A stretch of DNA of 53,579 nucleotides. Source: Acanthaster planci. Taxonomy: Eukaryota; Echinodermata; Asteroidea; Valvatida; Acanthasteridae. Location of the stretch: contig NW_019091388.1 in NCBI RefSeq assembly GCF_001949145.1, forward strand, positions 635,632 to 689,210. Reading direction: 5' to 3'. Positions 1 to 11,500 of this stretch are shown piece after piece. The position numbers and the translations under genes are program-made. Each line of letters begins with the position of its first letter. The first letter of the stretch is position 1. The notes under the pieces were generated by a model that had not been told where the DNA came from, made no database searches, and was given only the letters and a program-made list of their open reading frames with translations.

Positions 1-2098
1 ATAATTAACATCTCCCCAACGCAAAAATACATCTTGAAAACATAATGTTTGGCTGATGTGGGCACATGAATGTATGTACATGTACATGTACGTGATGATA
101 TTAGATAGTGTCCCTGTTGTATTACGTGTACATGTAGCTTTTTGCTTTACAGCGTGCATACAGAGGCGTTTGGGACAACATTCCATGGAAGTGGACACTT
201 TCGGCATAAAACTATAGGGCCTGGGATACATGTACGTGGCTGCGGAAACTACATGTACATGTACATGTACATGCAATTTTTCGTGGCCTAGCATCAAGTT
301 ACATGTACATTAAGAAGGAATGCTACGGTCTTCTCATAAATTTGTGGGGTTTTTAAAGGAAAATATGTGACTCGAATTACCAGTCACCAAGTTCAAGTCG
401 GAGTCATCATGGTCGAGTCTAAGGCCAACTCTGAGCCATTTTCCAATGTGACTGAGTCGAGTCTGAATCTTGGAAAAAGTTACTGGAGGCCAACTCTAGT
501 CTGAGTCCTGGACTCGAGTCCTACAACACTGGTATATGTATCAGCAAAGGGTGGATAATACATGTAGTTCTGAATTCTTGTCCAGTAAGCAAACTTGACC
601 AAAGTCATGCATTCCAGTGTCTCATACAGCATCCAATGTACAGGACCAGTCCAACATATACATGTATGAGACAGGTGTACACATACTGGATTAGCTGCAC
701 CTGTACGTGAGCCTGACTTCATTTACAATTATGAGCTACATGTATGTTCATCACTTGACCAGTGCACTGTTTTCTTGTCCTAACTATAGAACACATCAGT
801 CCCACAGAGATGTTAGCCAGTGACAATTTTGGAAAATACAGTGAACATGTACTGTGTGAGTGCAAATTGTACTCGTACAGTACACATGCAATTGTAAATG
901 TTTGTTTCAGCACTTTTAGAGGTTTCCATGTGAACATATTCATTAATTTATTTTCCAAATGTTTAGTAACAGGAAAACTGAAGCCTCCATTGTCCCCTTT
1001 AGGCATTATTAAAAGTGGGACCCTTTTAACATTTGGAATGGAATGATTCAGAGTAAATGACAAGGAAATGCATTTGAAAGCACCAATATTTTGAAATTTC
1101 AAAATAGTACGGTGCAACAATAAGTCAATGTTGTGATATTGTGCAAGACAGTACATGCATTTCAAACACTGAGTAATTGAAAAAGTTCTGAAGAAACTGT
1201 TCCATTCATAAAATAATTTTGATTAATGTGATGTTTTTGGTAATTTCTGTGACTTTTACACAGTTCTATTTTTACTTTTTATTGTATATTTTTTGAGTGA
1301 ATTTTCTTTTTTTCAACTTTGGTGTTTGGTCTCTGTTGTGCTGTTTCTTTAGGGGTCGTATTTTTGTGTTTTGACCATTTTAACCCTATCCCTTTAAAAT
1401 GTACAATATACGTAAAATCATATGGAAATTGGAGGGTTGAGGACTGTGGTAAAACACAGTAGTTTTTGTAAACAAAGAGCCATGTGAAAAGTTCGAAATA
1501 CCATCATGACCATACTGGTAGTTTCATTCATCATTTCAAATTGCCAAAAAACAAGCTGTGTGTGCAAGTGCATGGCCACATGCATGACTGTATTGTACAG
1601 CATTCTCATTGTCCTCACTGAAGTACCCTGAAATTGCAGTGAGCTGCACTTTGTTGCATCACCTACATGTACATGTACCGGTACATGTAGAAGTGTATGA
1701 TACGAGTGCAACATTTATAACTATAGACAAGTCCCCACCATGAAATGGTTCAAATAATGTACATGCAACAGTGGCCACCAGCCTTTGTGGAAATGAAATT
1801 GAGACTTTAATATGTCCAAAGCATGACACATGCAGTTTCTTTTTTATCCTTGCACTAATCTGGAATGCTCCCATTGTATTTTGAAATATGAAGAAAGAAA
1901 GAGAGCATTTTGAGAGAGGAAAAAAGCTTGTCAACTCCAGAAGGCCCACTTACTCGTAGTAAATTCACATTAAAGAAAGAGTATTATGTGATGAAACTTG
2001 AAACTCCAGTTTCCAAAGATGGCTCTGCACTGGGGAGATGTTAATTTTGGATTTGTTGCCCTGCCTAACTCGTATTATAACACTGTATTCCCAGTGTT
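1..2098. other. Upstream non-coding stretch
   Basis: No gene is visible. It contains many ACATGTAC palindromes, a degenerate transposon-like piece at 369-531 (listed separately) and short chance frames that mostly translate the palindromes as runs such as CTCTC and HVHVH. Bases 4-40 resemble 2152-2188 (shared AATTAACATCTCC and GCAAA), so the left edge may start inside another copy of the repeat at 2.1 kb. Confidence 0.6.
369..531 (-). mobile_element. Degenerate CAGTGTTGTA-type element, one end preserved
   Basis: Read on the minus strand, the piece begins CAGTGTTGTAGGACTCGAGT at 531 and continues with repeated GACTCGAGTC/GAGTC phrases. This CAGTGTTGTA terminus with GACTCGAGTCC repeats is a hAT-like MITE ending seen widely in animal genomes (from memory). 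The other terminus is not recognisable. The flanks AAATATGT (361-368) and GTATATGT (532-539) agree at 6 of 8 bases, so a decayed 8-bp duplication is possible. Confidence 0.5.
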
Positions 2099-2175
2099 CC
2101 CCCCCCCAAAGGCTAGTGAAAAAACCACAAGCGTACTCAGGTAGGACTTGAATTAACATCTCCTTGGCGCAAATC
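2099..2175 (-). repeat. tRNA-SINE-like copy, tail and B-box half
   Basis: Read on the minus strand this segment has TTCAAGTCCTACC (a degenerate RNA polymerase III B box), then GAGTACGCTTGTGGTTTTTT and CACTAGCCTTTGGGG. The order and most bases match the plus-strand copy at 2285-2351 (GTTCGAGTCCCACC, TATGCTTGCGGTTTTTTTT, CACAAGCCTTTTGGGG). The tRNA-like A-box half is not recognisable. Confidence 0.5.
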
Positions 2176-2245
2176 CATCCTTGGAAATAGTTGTTCTTAG
2201 TACCTGCTGTTACATCTGATTCAAACCAGCCAGCCAACACTGCAA

Positions 2246-2351
2246 ACTTGGTGGCACAGGGTTAAGACATCTGCACTAGTAAGCAGGAAGTCGCGGGTTC
2301 GAGTCCCACCCAAGTATGCTTGCGGTTTTTTTTCACAAGCCTTTTGGGGCA
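2246..2351 (+). repeat. tRNA-derived SINE-like unit with A and B boxes
   Basis: Bases 2246-2315 look like a tRNA head. The ends ACTTGG/CCAAGT pair, a TGGCACAGGGTTAAG region resembles an A box, TCTGC/GCAGG can form an anticodon stem, and GGGTTCGAGTCCC is a perfect B box. The anticodon loop would have eight bases instead of seven, so it is unlikely to be a functional tRNA. It is followed by a tail shared with the inverted copy at 2099-2175, which supports a SINE family over a lone tRNA pseudogene. A perfect 12-bp inverted repeat (AACACTGCAAAC at 2236-2247, GTTTGCAGTGTT at 2360-2371) flanks it. Confidence 0.6.
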
Positions 2352-3465
2352 AACACTGAGTTTGCAGTGTTACATGTACAATGTATAATACACATGGGGC
2401 AGGGAGAAAATATTAAACTCCAGTTTGTGAAAAACATAATATGTACATGTAAACAGTGTTCTATACATGTACATGTAGTTACCTGTGCACCTTTTAAAAG
2501 TACTTGTAGTCATTTAGGTCCAGAATGGATTAGTTACAAATCTTGTAACTAATTGTTGTTTGTTTTCAAAACTTTGTTTTATGGTAAGATTTCTTTGTAT
2601 AAGTTATTGTACAAAGAAAGTGTGGTGCGATGTTGCATTAAAAAGAGTAGGGTTTTTACATTTGTTTAGAGGCACAGGTGTGGCTTTGAGTATAAGTGTA
2701 TGAATACATTAAATATGATTTCAAAACTTTCATAACAGTTATGCACGTAATTTGGGGGTTGAAAATGATACATGTACATGTACTGTACACGTACCGACAC
2801 ATTTTAGATATTAAACTGAAGGCATGGTAAGAAAAGTCACTGTTAAAAATATCAGGGAACTAGAATTGCTCCACTGTGACATTGTAAATTGAGGGCAAAA
2901 AGTGATAATGACTTTGACCATTATTGTCAGCTTGCTGGTGCTCACGAAATGTAAGCTACATGTACATGAAGCTGATAAGTTTGTTACACTTGGCACATAC
3001 ATACATGTACATTGTAACTTACAGAGAAAGCAAAGAATTCTGCTCTTGCTTGCAATAAATTACCCTTACAGCTGCTTTTTTTCCATGTAGTTACATGTAA
3101 TACATTTATCAGTAGTTCCATCGTTCTGTGAGCCAAGAGCACCTATTCTCTGTAACAAATTATCATGATATTATTAATAATCATAGTTTATCCCAGAGCA
3201 TTTCCACCATGAAATTCAGAATTGTTCTTTCCCTCTTCTCTCTACATTTTGTCCTTATTGTATTTTGTATCTTTTGTACAAAGTACTTTTCCTTGGATGT
3301 GCTGCCAGTTTACTCAAGCTACTCTTAACCTACATGTACATGCTCATGATACTCATACACTTGTAATCGTATGTGTTTACCCATATGGAATTTTACCAGT
3401 ATTAAATTGACCAGCTCTTATGTACATGTGCTGCTGGCACTGTGCCAACAAAAGACTGGGATGCT

Positions 3466-3503
3466 TTTTCTCTCTCTCTCTCTCTCTTTTTTTTTTTTTT
3501 TTT
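3466..3503 (+). repeat. (CT)n microsatellite followed by poly(T)
   Basis: A run of about eleven CT units passes directly into about seventeen T. It is a simple-sequence tract and produces RERERE/KKKK-type spurious frames on the minus strand. Confidence 0.9.
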
Positions 3504-5598
3504 GCCCCTTTGGTTTTGTGCTACTGATTGGCCAGTGTTATCATGAGAGTACGTGAACACTTCATGCGGAGTAGGTAGCTTGGGGCCCCTGATGATTAGC
3601 CATGGTCTGACTGTACATTTTTTTCTCCCATCCGGTGTCATTCTGGTTGGGGTGGCCAAGTGTGCACCTGCCTTCAGCATGCTGCTCTTGTTCCAGGGGA
3701 TTGTCTGCACGTAGGCCTGCCCCTGTTCTCTTCATCTCCTGGTCTATCCATCCTCTGTGTGCTGTGCACCTTTTGTGTATACATGTACACTGTACATGTA
3801 CTGTATATAATGTGTACGTGCATGTGAGAGTGGGACGGAGACTGTGAGCCCAGTATGGATGGCCAGTACAAAGGGTATGTAGGGTCTTCCAAACTGCATG
3901 CAGTATACTGCACTGTGTGTCAAGCATAAAGCTCTTTGTGTGAAGAGCTGTGTTGAGCGGTGTAGTTTAGTCGGTACCCTCCTGGAACGATGATGTAGGA
4001 AAAGCGGGGGAGGTAACAGTGCATTTTGTGGGCTAGTATTACAAGGTCAGTATATTGTTAAAAAAAACCTACCCAATATTTTACATTCAATGTGTTTTTT
4101 TTCCTGTGTTATTTAGGCTTCCATATGGTTTAAGTTTGTTTAATAGTACAGCGTGGCTGTTCACCAAGTTGTCCTGTTGTATGTCTGTGCGTGTGTTGTT
4201 TTTTTGTTTTTTTTGATGAGTTCAATAGGAGGTGCTCACTGGAGATTAGAGATGCATGGTGCGTGCCCTTTGTAGCCATCAATTGATTTGATGATGTTGA
4301 CTTTTGTTGTAGCTTCCGGATACGATATGATTAGGATCGTGATTCTTTTGGTGCACAGTATTCATTTGGGGTGCAGCTGAATGTGGCTGAACCAACATCC
4401 CAGTAGTTAGGGCTAAATTTAGGTGAGTTGAGTTTATTTTGGAGAAGAATTTTTGCTGGAGTTTTAACAATCCGTAGCTTTTTGTCTTTATAACACTTAC
4501 TTCTGATACAGAAACTGTTCAAATGGTGATGCAGCAATATAAGAATCTCCTAATATGCATGTATATGTATGCAAGGATTTGTTAATAAACATGTTCAGTG
4601 TACGGTGAAATGCTTCCACACAGTTCTTCTGTTTTACATTTTACCGTACTTGTACGTACATGTACGTGTTAACTCTTGAGCAGAGTTAGCCTTTGCAGGC
4701 CATAGCTGTTGCATTTGTGGATATGGAGGCCCTGTGATACCAGTAGCTTCATTGTGAATTTTTACAAGTGTAAAGGAAAGTGATGCGTTCACGTAAGTCT
4801 GACATCAAAATGTGTATTTTATGCATTTTTTTTTTTAGTACCACTTGATGAGACAAAGTTCTGGTTATTAAGTTTGTTTAATGTCGGGCATCGTAAATAT
4901 TTTTAGAGTTTGCTCCTTGATATAAATCAAGACTAACTTTTTGTGGATTATTATTGTCACATGATTTGGGAGGAGCTTTAAGTCAGGAACCTAAGGCTTA
5001 GCATAGTCAAGTTAACCTGTTGCCTTTTCTTTCAGTCCTCCAGTATTGTTTCAGTTTATTTTTATTTTTTTTGGGGGGGGGGCTCAGAGAATTTATTTAG
5101 ATGTAAACATGCTAGCCAGTATTCTTCTTCAGGTAAGTTTATTTTGAAATATGTTTGTTGCTTTTGCTCTTTGGTGGCATATTTGATGTCAGTTATTACA
5201 TGTATTTTTGTAGGTATATTGGTACATGTAGGTTGTATATTTGGGGGGATTGGGAAGAATCTTTAGTATATTTTGTTCTTGCATTAACAATATTTCCATA
5301 TTCTATTCTAATTTCATAGTCACTCGTTACTTTTGGTTTTCTTTATGTTGTCTTTAATTTCAAATGATTAGATGCTGGCACTGGCGCTGATAATACATGT
5401 ATGTAGGCCTAGATGTTCATGATTTGAAATAATTTCCCAACCTTGGATGTGCTTTTTCCAATTTGTTTCTTTTACAAGTTGAAATTCCCTGAGAAACTTC
5501 AGACACTGCCCCCCCCACATTCCTGTTCAGGTCAAATGTGACACTGAAAAATTTAACCTGGTGGTCAGTGGTTTGACAGATACTGAATGTACAGTACA

Positions 5599-5624
5599 TG
5601 TACATTGTACATGTACAATGTACA
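5599..5624. repeat. 26-bp perfect palindrome within a GTAC cluster
   Basis: Bases 5599-5624 equal their own reverse complement. The core is two GTACA/TGTAC steps around ACATGT. It lies in an 80-bp stretch (5588-5665) made almost only of GTACAT, GTACAG and GTACTATG phrases and could extrude as a cruciform. Confidence 0.85.
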
Positions 5625-8407
5625 GTACATATACATTGTACATATATACTATGTACTATGTACCGGTAAATACCACTCAAAGCAGCCCTCCTAGATAACA
5701 TTAATTAATAGGAATATCTCTAGAATTCACACTTGAGAGGAGAAAGTCGGTAACACTGCTGTTCTTTTGAGAGTCTTACACGGCAACTTTCCACAAATGT
5801 GTTTTCAATGCAACATGTGGTCATCTGTCTAAGGCGCAGAGTGTTAAGTGATATTGCACAGGAGTGGCCTTAGGATGTGCACACCAACCATGCTCTTGAG
5901 TTTAGTTCTGTACATATACATATATAAGCTCCTCTATTTTCCTTCTAAAAATACCCTCGTAGTGGTGATGAATGGCCTCCCATTTTTTCCTTCTAAAAAT
6001 ATCCTCCTAGCCGCAAAGAGTTGTTTCATATAAACTTTAATCCGTCTGAATGGGCTGATTCAGCAGATTGTTCCTTGCCTAACAACATCTTGTCCCATTT
6101 CTTGCCGAGATCAACAAAGTCTGAATGGTCTTATCCATATACAGTCATCTTTTTCGTAATGGCGTACTACTATAGACGGTATAAATCTCCTCCATTCCAC
6201 GCCAATAGCTTACAACATTTGACATATATCGTGAGATATGTCTGAGGCTGAGTAGGACCTTATGTCCACTCTCAAATAAATACATGTACATGTACATACA
6301 TGTGCATGTACCAGTGAAGATAACCCTATCAGTACATGTAGTTTGCGTCCTTTATATACTAACAGTGTTTTGTACGTGTAAAGCTGATGAAAAACTGCCC
6401 ATTGGTAAATTAATTTACCAGTGTATGTACTGGTTGAGATGGACCAAAAGGTGCACAATGCTTGTAAAACACTTCTGAGAAGTACGCTTTATACTTGTTT
6501 GGCATCACAGACATCTGTCAGTCATCAGTGTGTTAAGAATTCTACAGGTACATGTACTTTTAAGACTTAAACATTTTCATATTGAAATACATGTACATTA
6601 CATGTATTTACTGCAAAGATAATGAGTATTTAGTGTCACTATCCATGCCGTTTTTATTACTATTTTTATTTTTGGTTTACATGCATGATTTTTTTTAATT
6701 CAATGGTGGTTTCTTGATTTGTGTCTGTTGCCTGTGAAAAAATGTTTTTGGAGTCCGAATTTATTGTCAATAGAAATGCTGCAGTCTCCACAATACATGT
6801 ACATGTACAGTACATGTACATGTGTGCACTTAGGTTTTTCCTGTAAGTGTGGTTTCATTATTTTTCCATAACCACAGCTCTTATTCATGATTTACCAATG
6901 ACCCAAATATTTTCATCTCCACAATTTCTAGTACATGTAGTTTATTGTTTTCTCCTTTTTTCAGGGGAAGGGGTCACAGGTCCATTGAATTACTGTTCTT
7001 GTACTTCCAGTACATGAAGTGAAAGTGAAAGATTGGAATTTGATTTCCATAGCTTAGTTTCAACCAAAGGGACAAAGCCTACTATTGACCTTTCCCCCTT
7101 CTCTTTTGCCAGCCTCAAGGGATATTGATATGATCTCTCACTCATACACACTGCCATATTCGTTGGAAGTCACAGGAATGTGTACAAGTGAAGGCTCTCT
7201 AGTCCAGTGCACCGTGTATGGTGCCCCTGTTCTTATTGTATAGCCTACTGGTTGTGATTTCAATTTTGATTGTGCAGGTTTCAGGAACGCAGTTTCTAAT
7301 TCTGTAATAGATTTCATGAAACTTTACTTGTATTGGTTCATGTGTCAGTCATGAAGTAACCACAAGCACATTTTGCTACCGGTAAGAGTGCAGTATGTAC
7401 ATGTAAATGGCAACAAATTATGCCATGTGGATGTATTTTGTTTGTCCATTCACTGGTATGTAGCAAACAAGCTGGACAGTTTTACTGCTTTCTCATTGTG
7501 TACCAGAACATCTACATGTACTTGGGGTTCACCATAAAGCTCATTGTTACTCAAACTGCAGTGTAGAAACTCACAGCTTTGATTTGAAAACAGTGATGTA
7601 TACTTTCAATGAACACTGAGGTTTGCATCCTGGTTATGATGAAGAAATGCTATAAAAGCTCAGATCATCTTCTTCAAAGGTGTTTGAAGTGTTTAAAACA
7701 TTGTACCTTACAATCACTTCTCATGACGATTTAGAGTATTTTTTGTGCGTACATTCATAGGCTACATATTATGCAGCTGCTCTACATGTACATGTTTATT
7801 ACATGAAGCTTATACACATGGCCCAATGTTACACCAAGGTTTGTGAAACTGAGTTTAGTTTAACTCCAAATTAAGGGGTGTGACATGAACAGTGTACCGG
7901 TACATTTACATATACATGCACATGTACATATGCCATGGTGAAAAATCCAAAGCAAGATGACATTACAGAACATAACTGCACATGTATAGGTAGTAGTATT
8001 TTCTCTCAAGACATTGAAGTATAATACTCTACATGTATGTACATGGATGAACAAGAGAAGTAACAGCTGTAAGAATGAGTAATGTGCTCACACAGACCGA
8101 GTACATCTTTGTACTGTACGGATGAAGTTTGACTGAAAATTTCAAAAAGAGAAAACTGTTTTCGTGGCCATTTTTCCCTCTGTCAAAATTTCAAAATTAC
8201 GGCATCGTGCAGCCGAAGTGCCAACTACATGTACTAGGATGAATGCCAGCATGTACATGTACCAACCTGTACAACCCTGTCATACTACATGTACGTGATA
8301 TTGTCATGTTCTAGAAAATCTTTTCTGATACCCCATAACCCATGCATGTCTTACATCTCCATACATGTATGTGTGCCATATGAACTTATATACCGGTACA
8401 CTGTTAT

Positions 8408-8524
8408 AAAAAAGTTCCACAACTTGCTGAGTACTTACTGACGAGACATGACAATATGCATGTAATATAACAGTGTATTGTCATGTCTCGTCAACAAGTA
8501 CTCAGCAAGTTGTGGAACTTTTTT
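8408..8524. repeat. Foldback element with 49-bp near-perfect inverted arms
   Basis: The left arm 8408-8456 and right arm 8476-8524 are reverse complements apart from two adjacent mismatches, with a 19-bp spacer. The arms begin AAAAAAGTTCCACAACTTGC and end GACGAGACATGACAATA. A second inverted pair, CACTGTTATA just left of the hairpin and TATAACAGTG in the spacer, is also present. No coding capacity. It fits a small foldback MITE; a precursor of a hairpin small RNA is an alternative, but the near-identity along the full arm suits a young mobile repeat better. Confidence 0.85.
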
Positions 8525-11500
8525 ATTTCTTACAAGATTTAAAATGAATTGATTTGTCATGCTGAGTTAGTCTGGTCACGTTTCAACATGAATACTTGTT
8601 TTGTGGTATATAAGGTCCAGTAATGTTAATCTTGATTGATGAGTGAATTGTTACCAGAAAGTACATGTAGGTGAAGTCATAGAAATTGTATGTAGACCAT
8701 ATCAATCCAGGAAAATAAAAAGATCCTACACCCGTACATGTAGATCAGCACCTGCCTGCTCTAAAAAGTCCCAACTTGGAGACTGCTTTTGAATGTCACA
8801 ACCAATTGCGTGGGAGCACTTTCTTGTGCAAATGAGTACATGCACGTGAACATGTACCCTAGGCAACTAGATTCTCCAGAGACTGTATAGAGAAGTTAGC
8901 CTGGCAACCAGCCTACTACACACATAACAGTGGGCATGGAGTGTCCCTTCCCATGCCACACAGAGGGGATTGTCTTTAAATTGTGAAGCATATGATCATA
9001 ATATTTGTGCTGACTTTTGAAACTCACTGGTAACCTTTGGGGTTTGAAATAGTTTTTGCAGATGATCCATGCCTCATTCATACAGTGTGATTGTTTATGT
9101 CTTCTGAATTCAGCTACCATTACTTCCAAGGAATTTTGAAATTGTAGTCTGTGCTTTTCACTGCTTCTTGTTTGATTACAGACCCTTCAAGATATGGTAT
9201 GTACATGGAACACGTTCATAGGGTAAAAGTATGAGGTGACAAGGTGGCATTATTCTGGCATTTTTACATTTTCATATGTTGTTTCAACATTTCTGACCAG
9301 GCTCAAATAATGCTATCATGGAATTGCTGAGAAAATGACATTTTTAAATATCTGATCCTGCTAACAAAATTGGAATTAAATAGAAGGGATAATCTTTCAA
9401 AATATTACAAGAAGCCAGAACTGACCCCCACTTCAATATTTGACTGTGAACCCTCAAAACAGGAAAAAGCAGAATGCGACTTTATGCTGATTTTGTTGTG
9501 CCAGGTCACATATATGACCTGCCTACATGTAGCAAGATCCTCCACAGTTAATGTTCTTTGTTTTGTACCTGTACCAGAATGACTCTCACAGGCCAAGCAT
9601 TTTGTAGCTATAAACAATTCTCATTTTTTTCTGTGTTCATAGTCAAAATGCCGATAGCCTTTCATTTCAGTGGACTTGACTCAAATCAGACTTTTCAATA
9701 AATGTAGGCATTTGTATGAAGTTTATTGGTGACTTGGAACTTCTGAAATCTTGTTTGCCTTTGAAGTACTTTTGGCAACAACTTACATGCATGTACCGAT
9801 AGACGAGGAAACAAGCTCATCAAATCCTGCACAGTACTTATAACATAAAGCAGCAAGTGTACAGTTAAATCTTTTTCAATGGTTTATTCCTGGTATTTAT
9901 AGTAATGGTCACAGTATTTAATATAATTGCTAGATTCTCAGAAGAAATACTCTTAGTTGAAAATGTTCAGAACTTATTCCACCCCATAAAAAAGTCATGT
10001 TTGCAACATCTGGAAAAGCAGTCATTTGGTAAGAAATGCACTGTTGGACAACATGATGAAGCAACGTATTAATGAGCAATCCAATACCATCTCTGTGCCC
10101 TGACCACATCAATCTTTGTCATTGGCCCAGGTATTGCTTTCCGGGGGGAGAAAAAAAGCTGATCCAAAGATGTGCATTTACAGTGTATTATGTTTCATTT
10201 CACGCTGTCTTTCTGTTGGACCAGTACATTTTGTGGCCAATCAAGCACCCTTCTTAATGAAGTGACAGCTGCATGCACTGTCACACATGCAATATCAAGT
10301 GCCCCATCGCCCGTGTGACATCTAGGCCTGCATCTTATCACAGAAAGAAAAAAAATAGAAAGGAAAATTCAGGGGACAATTTATTATGTTGCTGCCACTG
10401 CTTATGCTTAATCCAATTCTGTAAGTGAGGGTGGCATTTATCTTGTCACAGATTATCTCTTTACGATGTTGGGGTAGTCTTTCCCAAAAGAAAGGCGCCA
10501 GTCCAAACCATATATGGTCATACAAAAGTTATCGTTTTGGGGGAATTTTTGATGTTGGGTCATCCAACATCTGCAAACAGAAGTGTGTGGACATTTTTTT
10601 ATATTTACATGTACATGTATATGTATACCTGTGTGTACCAGTAGATTCGGTTCAGTGTGAGCATTAGAGAAAGGACATTATCTAGAGTGAGGAGAATCAA
10701 ACTAAACATCCCTTGAACAGGAAATAATCTGCACATTGTTGTGTTACTCCCTCTGTTTTCTTATTTTCAGATGGAAACAGATTACAAGATGCCCTCTTTT
10801 TAAGGTTGGTTTGCTTTTAGCATGGTACATGTAATTCAGCATGTGTTTTCCTTTGAACAATGATTGTTGTTTGCACAGACCTGTGTTAAATTCTTTCTCA
10901 TTGCACCATGAAACAGTTAAAACACGAGGACTGCTGAATCCCAACAACTTCACATGTATAGAACAACAGCCTCCCTTGTCCATCCAATTCAGTGCTTGAT
11001 TTACTTGTATTTGGAATTGCAGTTTCTGCGGACAATTTTACCGGTACCTCTCCTGTCCTCATAAAAGTACTTTTGAAAAGGTCAACTGGGAGGGTCACAA
11101 AATGTATGAAATGAGGATGTTTACAAATGTTGTGCAACCCTTTTGACAGGTTGTATAATAACAGGATACAAGGCCAGTTTGATAGTCAGTGCACTTACGC
11201 GCAGAAATCTGACAGAGTGAAGCATGAAGCATTTACCAAGAATCCCTAGAGGGCACATTTGGTCACAGGGAAAGGTTATGGGCTTTAATATGAACATTTA
11301 GCCTAATTTCCATGTTTTCCTCTGTGTATTATGTACATGTACATGTAGTTCAAGTACATGTACATGTACCACACCAAGCCAAGCTTAAATTGCTCACTCC
11401 ATTTTCTGAATTCTATTTTAATTTAAAAAATATATAGAAGTACCAATTTTCTGATTTAAATTTTGTTGACAAAAACTGGCCAAAAATTATCAGTCTGTTG

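Larger units (their letters stand above)
2372..8397. other. Non-coding stretch rich in GTAC palindromes
   Basis: I see no gene. It holds dispersed ACATGTAC and CCGGTAC palindromes, a (CT)n-poly(T) tract at 3466-3503, G runs near 5073, a 26-bp perfect palindrome at 5599-5624, and a tRNA A-box-like phrase TAGTTTAGTCGG near 3964 without a following B box. Open frames here are short and biased by the palindromes. Confidence 0.6.

Noticed and set aside
2246-2315. Functional tRNA gene
   Set aside because: The anticodon loop would have eight bases, the T stem has a mismatch, and a second copy shares the non-tRNA tail. A SINE-like origin fits better.
3957-4017. tRNA suggested by TAGTTTAGTCGG
   Set aside because: A good A-box match but no B box within 90 bp and no acceptor stem.
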